Assembly: GCA_028067895.1 (NCBI GenBank)
Contig: JAPTUI010000524.1
Span: forward strand, 1 to 11,346
DNA: 11,346 nt
Source of the DNA: Pseudomonadota bacterium
GTDB taxonomy: Bacteria; Pseudomonadota; Gammaproteobacteria; Steroidobacterales; Steroidobacteraceae
Direction: 5' to 3'
Shown here: piece after piece, positions 1 through 7,965 of the stretch
Layout of the letters: every line of letters begins with the position of its first letter
Numbering within the stretch: position 1 is the stretch's first letter
The notes under the pieces: model-generated
Database searches by the model: none
What the model was told of the DNA's origin: nothing
The model's input: only the letters and a program-made list of their open reading frames with translations
Made by a program: the position numbers and the translations under genes

Positions 1-6
1 TCCGAT

Positions 7-258
7 CTAGCCGTGTATCACAACGTAAATCGCCAGCACCAGCAGCACAAGAGCCCCTACGGAGCCGATCAAACGAAAGCTGAAGACGTACGAAGCGCCC
101 ATCAATTTCCTACTGAATCGCAACATGCGGCTATCCTTTTCATGAAAACGCTCCAATTTAATCAGCTGCCGATCCCTTATCTCTCGAGCCCAGATCGCGT
201 GATACGCGGAGATCGCTGAGAACGCCAACAGCACAACGACAATGACTATCTTCCTCAT
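7..258 (-). CDS. Small two-helix membrane protein, candidate immunity protein
   Basis: 83 residues. Two hydrophobic segments are visible, at about residues 4-24 and 58-81, separated by a basic, charged stretch (about 25-55) rich in Arg, Lys and Glu, so a hairpin in the inner membrane is the likely topology. The ATG is preceded by GAGGT six bases upstream. The gene starts only 16 bases after the stop of the giant RHS gene, so it is almost certainly co-transcribed with it. In polymorphic toxin loci the small gene directly after the toxin gene usually encodes the cognate immunity protein; that role is inferred from position, since I recognise no family. A membrane-embedded protein would suit a toxin acting at the membrane or periplasm. 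A hand count gives about 51% GC over the first 260 bases, lower than the RHS core (65% in a 60-base sample at 2461). A real gene is likely, its function is not settled. Confidence 0.7.
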   Translation of the reverse strand: MRKIVIVVVLLAFSAISAYHAIWAREIRDRQLIKLERFHEKDSRMLRFSRKLMGASYVFSFRLIGSVGALVLLVLAIYVVIHG

Positions 259-274
259 GATGACCTCGTGCGTG

Positions 275-3200
275 TCACCAATGCCAAGAGCTTACCGAAC
301 CCACTTCCCATGTGTAACCTCCATACACTGATGCGCCCGGGCTCGACAGACCTCCGCTCTCCGAGGTGCCAGAACTATTGCCGTAAAAGCCAAGCCCGAG
401 GCCCCCGTATCCCACTTGTGCACCACCGCCCCAACTTGACAGCATTCCGCTCAGTTGAGATTGAGATGGCGTGCTCGAGCTATTCATCCAACCAGCCATG
501 CCGCTCGCGCCTTTTGCTGACGGCAAACCAGCCACTCCGTTGACGGAGACATACACATCGCCGTATCTGTCAATCGTGAATGTAAGCCCTATTCCCAGGA
601 AGGGTCCCGTGAATTCGTTCTCGAAGGGAAATGAGAAACTGATATGCGCGAAATCTGGCAACCGCGTTGCCGTGACTGTTACGGGTTGCAACGTTGTCTT
701 TGGCGGATTACTTTGCGGCGCGAGGTGAGGACCTGATATGCCGGTTGGCGCTCCAACACCACCGCCACCTCCTCCGGACGAGGGTACTCCTTGAGTCCCG
801 TTGATAACGACAGGCCGGAGCGCGCCACCACCGCCCCCATTTCCACCCCCACCGCCGTCAACGCCAGCGCCGCCTCCAGTAGAACTCCCGCCCTTTCCGG
901 AAGACGTCTTGTCCTTCTTACGGAACCCCGTCGGATCGGTATAAGTCAGTGGATTGTTCCCTGTGTAACTGTAGGGATTAAAGCTCTGCGGGTCGAAGGG
1001 ATTAGGCATCGTCGGATCCGCTGACATGAAGCGCCCGATGACCGCGTCCTCGACTCTCCCGACCATGTCATTGAGCCCCATCTGCTCGCCCAGCGCGCGC
1101 TGGAAAGTGTATCCATGCTGCGTGATGCCCGCGCTCGTAGCCAGGTCCGCGCTCGATGCGGCACCGGACCAGGTGGTCGGATTTCTCCTCGCGCCGTATG
1201 CCGTGAAGCTCTCGTCCAGGAGCACCTGCCCGCTGGAATTCGTGATCGCATCGATGCTGCCCTGCGCACCGGTCTGGAAGTACTCGAGGTTCTCTCCGGA
1301 GCCGTTTATCGTATCCACGGCGACCGGATCGGTGCCGGCGTAGATGTAATTGCGGTAGGCAATGCCGCTGCCGGAATTCACCATGTCCATGAGGCTGCCG
1401 AAGCGGTAGGTCTCCGTTGTCCCCGAGGCATTCTGAGTCGTCTCGAGCCACGGGTTGCGATTCGGCCCATAGTTGAATGTGACGCTCTCTCCGCTGGCCG
1501 CATCGGTGATCGAACTCGGATAATTGTAGCTCGTCCAGGTGATCGGATTGCCCATCCACGAGGTCATATTGCCATTGGCATCATACGCGTACTCGTTCGC
1601 GGTGCTGCCCGCCTCGATCACCTGATGCTTGCGGACCGAGTCGTACGTCCAGGTTGCTCCGTTTGCCACGTCGCTGCGCGAGGTGATGTTCCCCATCGCG
1701 TCATACGTCATGGTCAGATTGCGCGTTCCATTCAGCGTCGAGTAGCTGAGCCGGTTATCACCATCGTAATAGAAGTTCTCCGTCAGCCCGAGCGTATTGT
1801 TCTGCCGCTCGGTGAGATTCCCATCGGGGTCGTACAGATAGCTCTCGTTCTGAACGGCCGTACCGCCCCCGGCCCCAGACTGCACCGCCGTGAGCAGGTG
1901 CGTCACCGCATCATACGTCCGGGTGGTCACTATCCCGTTGCCGAGCGTGTCCTGGGTAATCTGGCCATCCGGGTTCATGCTGTCCGCCGTCCAGACGGTC
2001 ACGTTCGGTGAGGCCAGGGTGTCGGTGATCGACTGCAGATACCCGTACGCATAGCCGTACTGCAGCGTCAACGCTTCGCCATTCACCGTCGTCGCGGGAT
2101 ACGTCAAGCTGTTGAGCAGCCCCGTGGTCGCGCTGTACTGCCACGTATACGTATACGATCCCATCGATGGCAGATTGATCGTGCGCGTACTCAGCCGGCC
2201 GTCCGAATCGTAGGTCCACTGCTCGGATTCCCCGCTTGTCGGCGTGCAGCCGGTGGGATTGGCCCCGGTGCCCGTGCACACCGCAGCGAGACGCCCCACG
2301 TTGTACGCCGCAGGCGTTGTGCCCCACGTCCATTGCGTGAAAAAATCCGGCTCCGAGCGGGTCAACGGTTGCGAAAGTGCATTATACGTCTGCGCAAACT
2401 GCTGCCCCTTCGCATCCGTCCACGCCGTGCGCTCCCCCAGGGCATCCACGGTAAAGCCCCAGGCGCCCCGATCCATCGACGTCTCCCCGATCAGGAACGG
2501 CCGGATTCCATCGGCATACGTTCCCGTCCAGAGCGTATTCCCCTCGTTGTCCGTGACGTCGTTTCGGTCTCCCGCCGCGTCATACCCGAACGTAATTGCG
2601 TAGCCGAGGTCATCGCTCGTTCGGCGCAGCCACCCCGTCGGATCCCAGTCCAGGGTACGCGATTCCCCATCGGGGTTCGTAACGACCTCGCTCAACCCGT
2701 TGTACTGATACGACCAGGTCGCCGGCGTGCCGTCAGACGCGCTCGTCGGTCGTTGCATCCCCGTGACGCGGTTCAAGAGGTCGTACGAATAGCTCACCGC
2801 GCCCACCGTGCCCCCACCGTACGGTATCTCCTGCGAAACCACCCGGCCGAGCGAGTCGTAGTCCCGTTGCATGACGGTCGCCATTGCGCCATTGAGTAGA
2901 TCCGTCTGCTCGAGATACGGCCGGTTCTCCATATCGAACTCTTCGGTCGTGGTACGAATGACGTTGCCCGAGATGTCGTGCGCCTCTTCCGTGACCAGCA
3001 TCCTCGCCTTCGGGTCCGCTCCGCCGTAAAGGGTATATCCCCAGGTGGTGTACGTACCATCGGGCCGCGTCTCCTGGGTCACCCGACAGAACCCATCCCC
3101 GTACTGCCAGCTCGTCGTATCCCCATTGGGGTCGGTCATGCTGCTGACACGTCCGCACCCAAAGTCGTAATTGAACGTGCTCGTCTCATCGAGCGCATCG

Positions 3201-6200
3201 GTGATCGACATCGGGAACTGCCCCGTCGCGCCCCAGCTGACGCTGCTCGTGCGCGCCGCCATGCCGTTCCCGGTGACCGTCTCGGAATCAATGTTCCCGA
3301 AACTGTCGTACCCGAGGCTCTCGGTGACCTGATACGCGCTGCCCGGCTGCTGCACGATCTGCGTGTAGTGGCAACTACTGGTATCCGGAGTGTAACTCGT
3401 GTCCTCGGTCACCGCCGGGCTGTCCGACAACGAGTCCGAATAACTGACCTCGCTTTGCGTCAGCAGTCGCAGGCACCACGTGCTCGTATTCGCATCGGGT
3501 GTATTCGTGACCGCTGTTGTCCAGGACTGCCCATAATCCGGTGATCCGCCGTCCTCGTCGCTGACCGTGGTGGAAATCGAGGTCGGATTGCCGTAGCTGT
3601 CGTATGAGTAGCTCGTGGTTGTGCTGCTCGTCAGTGCACCATTCTCAGAGCCTCCCACGGCGTATCGCTTCAGTGTGGACGCCGAGACATGGGGGAAGTA
3701 GCGCTGGCTGCCCGCCGTCGAGGAGAGCGTGGTATCCGCAACGGTATTGGAAATGCTCGAGACCGTCTGACCGCTTGCGGAGCCTTCGGTGACGGTCCTC
3801 GAGAGCAGCATCCCGGTGAACGGAAAGGTGGTGTCGAAGGTACGCTGCGTGTAGAGCTGATTGCGCGAATCGTAGACCGAATCGCTCTCAAACCCCATAA
3901 ACCCCAAGCCCTGCCGGTTCATCCACGCGCCGCTGTAGTAATGGGTGCGCTGATACGTGCCGTTCGGCGGGTTGGACGGATCGCTGTACGTGACCTGACT
4001 GACGACATTCAGCGGCCCGGCGTAATTCTCATACGGAAATTGCGCATCGCTCGTCGGCGTAAAGGTCGAGCCGGAGCCCTGGGCGAGCGTGACGTAGGCG
4101 GGCTTGATCGTATTGCCGTAGCCATCGGTGATGGCAGTCAGAAGATCTGCGCTGCCGTTGTGAAGATAATATTGAACAGGTTCAGGTGATGTGCTTTCGT
4201 CCCAAACTCCAAGAGATTCGAGTCCCGACCCGGTTGGGTCGAATGCGAAATACACATCATTTGCGCTGTACGGTATTGATGTGGAGATGAGGCTCGAGAG
4301 ACCCGTGCCGGTCGACTCGTAGACTCCAATTGACCCGCCGTTGTCGACAAGGATGTCGGTTCGGCCGTCTTCATTCCAGTCCATCGCTCCGACGATATCC
4401 GATGAGGGTACCGTCACCGTGGTTGCCGGCGTTCCGTTGCAGCCCGAGACGTAGATGACGCTGTTAAAGAGATAGTCCGTGCACGCATCCGAGTTGAAGT
4501 TGAGGAAGGCGATGGCCGGGAAGCCCATCGTGTTCGCCGTCGCGATGTTCGTGACTGTGAAGCCACTTCCCGTCGAGATCAGCTCCTCGGCATAATCATC
4601 GTAATGGTCCTGACATACGCCTCTGAATGTTATGCAGTACGTCGTCTGGTATACAAACGCCAGATCGCTGCGGCCGTCCCCATTGAAGTCGAGACGACTG
4701 ACATCGCCAGTCTGCCCTTCCGCGGTACTCTGCAGGTTCGTATAGAGCGCCTGGGTATTTGCGGGAACCGACAGGCTGTACCACTGCGCATTGCTCGAGG
4801 AGAACGAGACGGTGGACCCTGAGCTGGTATTGAGGCGCACGTCGATCGTCACATACTGCGGAATACCCGTGCCGGGGCTGTAATTCATCTCGACCAGGTC
4901 GGGCAGTCCGTCGCCCGTGAGATCGGCCAGCACGTACTGCACCGCACTTTGATAGGCAAGTCCCGTTGATTGACCCACGAAGGCACTACCGTTCCACTGG
5001 TAGTAGTACCAAACTCCGTTGTTCACCGCGAGAATGCCGTCCTTGCCATTGCCCAGCAGATCACCATAGAGAGCAGTGACCGTGCCATTCGCTTCACATG
5101 GAATCCCGGTACTGACCGGCGTTCCGTACCCACTCGAAGAAGCGAAGGCGACTTCAACAGTAAGACTCGGCGCCGCACTGCAGAACGCCAGATCGTCACT
5201 GCCGTCGCCGGTGAAATCGTAATTCCAGACCAGATTGACCGGTGCGCTCCCGAGCGCACCGGTCGCATTCGTCTCAACGCCAGGCGAGGGATCTTGGTAG
5301 GAGAATGTGGTCGGCGCCAGGCAGTTTGTCTGCGCCGCGTCGGCACATTCCTGAACTTGCGTCAATTCCTCCCGCGTCGTCGTCGCAGATTGCTGATAGG
5401 TCAGCGCGTACTTGCGAATCGTAGTGCCTTGGTAATCGACCGTGATCGCCTGAAGGAGGTTGGTATTCGAGACACTCGTGCCTGCCACATAGCCGTACGT
5501 CGAGCTCGCCGCGGCATTCGTCCCGTAGGTGAACTGGATCGTGTACGCATAAGTGCTCGCGCCAGAGCTGATTGGCGTCCACGAAATGGTGCTCGGAACG
5601 GCCGAGCCGGTGCCATCGGTGTACGCGAAGGTCATCGTATTGCCCGACGGATCGGTGACCTTGTCCAGGTACCACTGCATCGCCGTGCTTGTGCCGCTGG
5701 CGAGGACCTGCGAGCCGCCCCCGTTCCCGTACTCGTACTGCGTCCCGTGCGGTCCTTGTACGATAAAGTAGGCTGGGCCATTGCCAGCGGTCCCGTAGGC
5801 CGTGACCTGTTCGAAATTGGCAATCTCGGTCTGATAGGTGGAGCCTGCCGCGCCGTACGAGCCGCTGGTGAGCTCCAGTTGCTCACCGTCCAGGCAGAAC
5901 GCATCACTCGTCGTGAGCGCAACCGGCGCGGGAGTCCCATTCTGAGCGGTGGTGCGATTGCATCGGGAAATGGAGCTGATCCCGGCGAGTGACCATCCGA
6001 TGCCCATATCGCCGCTGCCGCTCTGGCTGTCGTAGGCGAGCGCGATGTGCGGCTCGAGACTCTTCGGCCCGTGCGGCACCCAGATCGGAATATTATACGT
6101 TGCCGCTCCGTCCCGATTGACATGGAAAGTCGCGGGCGTGCGCCCGACGTTGGCATGAGCCAGGAGAGGCACCAGGAAGCCGATCGCGAGCACACCCAGC

Positions 6201-6358
6201 CCCCGGCCGAGACGTCTGGGGTCACAGGGAGCGCGGGAGGAGCGGTTGAATGCCGCGGACCCGCGTCGCAGGAGTTCCCGGGCGAGGGATCGCATGATCT
6301 GATCCCGCTGAGCGCTCGGTACGTATCCGTTCTCGAGTGCCTGAAGATCCGTTCTCAT
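275..6358 (-). CDS. Secreted SpvB/FG-GAP/RHS (YD-repeat) polymorphic toxin
   Basis: About 2027 residues. An in-frame TTG lies one codon upstream (6361), but the ATG at 6358 sits five bases after a GAGGGGGGG ribosome site and is preferred. Order: a charged N-region of about 50 residues; a hydrophobic segment at about 51-70 ending in AHA, which looks like a Sec signal with cleavage; an SpvB-like domain from about 71 to 350; FG-GAP/VCBS calcium-loop repeats of DxxGDGxxD type at about 375-760; YD repeats from about 860; and an RHS core end with GRFMSADP and DPTGF near residue 1813. A Gly/Ser linker, a VTVTATR motif near 1893 and a tip of about 130 residues follow. RHS cores form a shell enclosing a C-terminal toxin. 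The tip (GIGLTFTIDRYGDVYVSVNG and a Gly-rich end) recalls tips annotated as polymorphic toxin type 22, from memory only. The TonB-like gene lies upstream, the putative immunity gene 16 bases downstream. Confidence 0.93.
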   Translation of the reverse strand: MRTDLQALENGYVPSAQRDQIMRSLARELLRRGSAAFNRSSRAPCDPRRLGRGLGVLAIGFLVPLLAHANVGRTPATFHVNRDGAATYNIPIWVPHGPKSLEPHIALAYDSQSGSGDMGIGWSLAGISSISRCNRTTAQNGTPAPVALTTSDAFCLDGEQLELTSGSYGAAGSTYQTEIANFEQVTAYGTAGNGPAYFIVQGPHGTQYEYGNGGGSQVLASGTSTAMQWYLDKVTDPSGNTMTFAYTDGTGSAVPSTISWTPISSGASTYAYTIQFTYGTNAAASSTYGYVAGTSVSNTNLLQAITVDYQGTTIRKYALTYQQSATTTREELTQVQECADAAQTNCLAPTTFSYQDPSPGVETNATGALGSAPVNLVWNYDFTGDGSDDLAFCSAAPSLTVEVAFASSSGYGTPVSTGIPCEANGTVTALYGDLLGNGKDGILAVNNGVWYYYQWNGSAFVGQSTGLAYQSAVQYVLADLTGDGLPDLVEMNYSPGTGIPQYVTIDVRLNTSSGSTVSFSSSNAQWYSLSVPANTQALYTNLQSTAEGQTGDVSRLDFNGDGRSDLAFVYQTTYCITFRGVCQDHYDDYAEELISTGSGFTVTNIATANTMGFPAIAFLNFNSDACTDYLFNSVIYVSGCNGTPATTVTVPSSDIVGAMDWNEDGRTDILVDNGGSIGVYESTGTGLSSLISTSIPYSANDVYFAFDPTGSGLESLGVWDESTSPEPVQYYLHNGSADLLTAITDGYGNTIKPAYVTLAQGSGSTFTPTSDAQFPYENYAGPLNVVSQVTYSDPSNPPNGTYQRTHYYSGAWMNRQGLGFMGFESDSVYDSRNQLYTQRTFDTTFPFTGMLLSRTVTEGSASGQTVSSISNTVADTTLSSTAGSQRYFPHVSASTLKRYAVGGSENGALTSSTTTSYSYDSYGNPTSISTTVSDEDGGSPDYGQSWTTAVTNTPDANTSTWCLRLLTQSEVSYSDSLSDSPAVTEDTSYTPDTSSCHYTQIVQQPGSAYQVTESLGYDSFGNIDSETVTGNGMAARTSSVSWGATGQFPMSITDALDETSTFNYDFGCGRVSSMTDPNGDTTSWQYGDGFCRVTQETRPDGTYTTWGYTLYGGADPKARMLVTEEAHDISGNVIRTTTEEFDMENRPYLEQTDLLNGAMATVMQRDYDSLGRVVSQEIPYGGGTVGAVSYSYDLLNRVTGMQRPTSASDGTPATWSYQYNGLSEVVTNPDGESRTLDWDPTGWLRRTSDDLGYAITFGYDAAGDRNDVTDNEGNTLWTGTYADGIRPFLIGETSMDRGAWGFTVDALGERTAWTDAKGQQFAQTYNALSQPLTRSEPDFFTQWTWGTTPAAYNVGRLAAVCTGTGANPTGCTPTSGESEQWTYDSDGRLSTRTINLPSMGSYTYTWQYSATTGLLNSLTYPATTVNGEALTLQYGYAYGYLQSITDTLASPNVTVWTADSMNPDGQITQDTLGNGIVTTRTYDAVTHLLTAVQSGAGGGTAVQNESYLYDPDGNLTERQNNTLGLTENFYYDGDNRLSYSTLNGTRNLTMTYDAMGNITSRSDVANGATWTYDSVRKHQVIEAGSTANEYAYDANGNMTSWMGNPITWTSYNYPSSITDAASGESVTFNYGPNRNPWLETTQNASGTTETYRFGSLMDMVNSGSGIAYRNYIYAGTDPVAVDTINGSGENLEYFQTGAQGSIDAITNSSGQVLLDESFTAYGARRNPTTWSGAASSADLATSAGITQHGYTFQRALGEQMGLNDMVGRVEDAVIGRFMSADPTMPNPFDPQSFNPYSYTGNNPLTYTDPTGFRKKDKTSSGKGGSSTGGGAGVDGGGGGNGGGGGALRPVVINGTQGVPSSGGGGGGVGAPTGISGPHLAPQSNPPKTTLQPVTVTATRLPDFAHISFSFPFENEFTGPFLGIGLTFTIDRYGDVYVSVNGVAGLPSAKGASGMAGWMNSSSTPSQSQLSGMLSSWGGGAQVGYGGLGLGFYGNSSGTSESGGLSSPGASVYGGYTWEVGSVSSWHW
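278..922 (-). other. RHS variable C-terminal tip region (linker plus putative toxin)
   Basis: This is the stretch of the RHS gene after the conserved DPTGF core end (residues about 1814-2028). It opens with a short Lys-rich segment, then long Gly runs interrupted by Ser and Ala, then Pro-rich sequence, VTVTATRLP, and the tip proper. The tip has alternating hydrophobic and glycine residues typical of beta-strands, ends in SWHW, and shows no cysteine and no obvious HxH, DxD or other catalytic cluster. In RHS proteins this is the part exchanged by recombination together with the immunity gene. Whether it is enzymatic, pore-forming or merely structural cannot be told from sequence inspection. Confidence 0.65.
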
Positions 6359-6362
6359 CAAC

Positions 6363-6371
6363 GCCCCCCCT
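6363..6371 (-). promoter_or_regulatory. Ribosome binding site of the RHS gene
   Basis: On the minus strand the bases read GAGGGGGGG and end five bases before the ATG at 6358 once the intervening CGTTG is counted. This spacing favours the ATG over the TTG one codon upstream as the start of the giant RHS protein. Confidence 0.55.
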
Positions 6372-6405
6372 CGTTATCGGACGCACGCTCTCGCGTCTCG
6401 TGCAG

Positions 6406-7257
6406 TCAGTGCTTCCTCACGACGTGAACCCGCGATCCAGTGATGTCGAGTTCGATCACTGCGTCTTTTCCGAACCGCGCCACCGCCGGCTGCCTCAGGG
6501 CGCGGATCCTCGTCAGCGCAACGACAGTTGCCCTCTGCTCTCGGACCACAGGGGCCGCAGCCGGCTGAAACTGTCCGCTCGGCGCCTCTTGCGTATATCC
6601 CGTTGACCGAAAGACGAGCACGACGTGAGAAGTGAATACCGCCGGATTCGGCGGTGCGGATAAAGGAGAGGCATCCTCGATCGCGCGAACGAGCGACTCC
6701 TGCCATTGCACCGTGCCATTACAGCGTTGCAGCGTGATGTCGCCGACTGCACCGCTGCGGCCCTGATCGATTCGGACTTGGCAGCGGAACAGATCACCGC
6801 CGATTGCCGACCGGGGCCGCAGCCACGCACGCTCGATTCGAGCTTGGATCTGGCCGAGGTAACGACCGTAGAGTACGGCGAGCCCGGGCTGACCTGCCAC
6901 CGGATCGGCATGCGCCGTGGTTCGGCGATGGGCGTGCGAACGACTACGTGCCCCAAAATCAATCGGGCGCAACGCCGGTGCAGACAGCGGCGGCTCGCGC
7001 AGAAACGGGCGGACGGAGGCTACTTCCAGAATGACGCCATGAATGACACTCACCGCGCCCAGCCGGCGCTGAGGCACAGCGCTTTGCGCATCGCCCACCA
7101 GCAGAGGCGCAATCGCGAGCGCATGCGCCGCAATCACCACCGCCCCCACCAGGACGTTTCGTACCGCCCGGTCATCGGGCCAGAAAGCCGCAACCCGGCT
7201 TCGAACGTCCAGGTACGAGCGAGAACAGCTTCTTGCGCGCCGGCTTGCCACCGGCAT
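6406..7257 (-). CDS. TonB/TolA C-terminal domain protein, membrane-anchored
   Basis: 283 residues from the ATG at 7257. A single hydrophobic helix at about residues 33-53 follows a basic N-terminus, so the body should lie in the periplasm. Residues 125-221 resemble a TonB/TolA C-terminal domain: YLGQIQARIERAWLRPRS, then a strand with Cys159, a GAVGDITLQRC strand with Cys179, a helix LVRAIEDASPL, and a final strand ending VVLVFRSTGY. The two cysteines could form a disulfide. About 60 residues, including a basic C-terminus, extend beyond the domain. TonB-type proteins bridge the inner membrane to outer-membrane partners. The gene precedes the RHS gene by 47 bases, so they probably form one operon, suggesting a role in export or surface display of the RHS protein (inference). 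The start is uncertain: a GGGGAGG lies about 30 bases upstream of this ATG, and the frame stays open back to 7560 through the inverted-repeat element. Confidence 0.75.
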   Translation of the reverse strand: MPVASRRARSCSRSYLDVRSRVAAFWPDDRAVRNVLVGAVVIAAHALAIAPLLVGDAQSAVPQRRLGAVSVIHGVILEVASVRPFLREPPLSAPALRPIDFGARSRSHAHRRTTAHADPVAGQPGLAVLYGRYLGQIQARIERAWLRPRSAIGGDLFRCQVRIDQGRSGAVGDITLQRCNGTVQWQESLVRAIEDASPLSAPPNPAVFTSHVVLVFRSTGYTQEAPSGQFQPAAAPVVREQRATVVALTRIRALRQPAVARFGKDAVIELDITGSRVHVVRKH

Positions 7258-7436
7258 TTCCGCACGCAGCGCGCGATGCCGAACCTCCCCTTTCGACACG
7301 ATCCATAGTCTCGCATCACCGTTATTGTGGCCACAGGCTAACTCTGCCGCACTCGCGGCGCAAGACCCGAGAGTAAGACCGGCCGGATACAGCGACTCGA
7401 TTTCCCAAGGCAAAAGAAAGAGATCCGGCAAGGGCC

Positions 7437-7576
7437 GGGGCTGTGTGAAAACTCCGGCCTGCGATTTTGCGCATGTCAATGTCAGCTTCATGCGGGCAAT
7501 ATCATGTGAATTTTCGGCTCTGGAACGTCTGATATCGCCAATTGGCGATGCGATTCTCACGTTTTCACACAGCCTC
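7437..7576. mobile_element. MITE-like element with 16-base terminal inverted repeats
   Basis: The left end (7437-7452) reads GGGGCTGTGTGAAAAC and the right end (7561-7576), read on the other strand, GAGGCTGTGTGAAAAC, so 15 of 16 bases match. Directly outside both ends is GGCC (7433-7436 and 7577-7580), which could be a 4-base target duplication or a palindromic target. The 140-base interior is more AT-rich than its surroundings, carries no transposase, and contains a 16-base perfect palindrome. Ends of the GGCTGTGTGAAAAC kind recall several DDE-transposase insertion sequences (IS1182- or IS5-like, from memory), which would have to supply the transposase. It lies between the mobilization and RHS modules, and its right half overlaps the start of the spurious extension of the TonB-like reading frame. 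Confidence 0.6.
7534..7549. repeat. 16-base perfect palindrome inside the MITE-like element
   Basis: The sequence ATCGCCAATTGGCGAT is its own reverse complement, centred between 7541 and 7542. It lies near the right terminal repeat. It may be a protein-binding dyad or part of the element's folded form; nothing beyond the symmetry indicates which. Confidence 0.6.
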
Positions 7577-7615
7577 GGCCGGAAGGGGTCGCGTATCTAG
7601 GGGCTCAGGTGAGCT

Positions 7616-7804
7616 TCAGGACAGGTGGAGGCTTGGCGACCAACCGTGACAATCCCCGCCCGTAGTGCCTTTACTACCCCACTCTCGCCGCACCGAACTT
7701 CGCATAGCCGCTTCAGCAACCGAGATCAGGTCAATACCCTCGCCAGGGAACAAGACTACTCCACCCTCATTCGGCACCGGTGATTTCGCTTTGGGAGCAC
7801 TCAT
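7616..7804 (-). CDS. Possible small hypothetical protein (62 aa)
   Basis: The frame is open further upstream (to 7996, overlapping the relaxase end), but the ATG at 7804 has GGAAGAG about six bases before it, which makes it the better start and gives 62 residues. The product begins with a Lys/Pro-rich segment, then GGVVLFPGEGIDLISVAEAA, and ends in a Gly/Ser-rich tail. I recognise no family, membrane segment or motif. It lies 161 bases after the relaxase stop on the same strand and could be the last gene of the mobilization operon. Its base composition is less GC-rich than the relaxase. It may equally be a chance frame; the main support is the ribosome site. Confidence 0.35.
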   Translation of the reverse strand: MSAPKAKSPVPNEGGVVLFPGEGIDLISVAEAAMRSSVRREWGSKGTTGGDCHGWSPSLHLS

Positions 7805-7965
7805 CGCCGACTCTTCCGACGTAACAGATCTGGACCGTGGTTCCGAAAGCGTGGCCACGCCCAGGACCTGCGCCGTGCTACCAAGCGCATGCCTGCAATA
7901 CCTCTCGCCGCGCGCGCTCGGATGGTTCTCAGGGCGGCGTGGAATCCGCACAGCGCAGCGCGAGA

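Noticed and set aside
1115..2011. Long plus-strand reading frame of 298 codons
   Set aside because: Lies entirely antisense to the RHS core; its Arg/Ile/Val-rich composition is what the GC-rich YD repeats give on the other strand, and it has no recognisable motif.
4970..5992. Long plus-strand reading frame of 340 codons
   Set aside because: Antisense to the SpvB/FG-GAP part of the RHS gene, Arg-rich without domain features; a mirror of GC-rich coding sequence.
7258..7560. Upstream extension of the TonB-like frame to 384 codons
   Set aside because: The added part covers much of the MITE-like element and lacks protein-like character; a basic N-terminus and a helix follow naturally from the ATG at 7257. 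The 7258-7436 stretch holds no gene or promoter I can identify.
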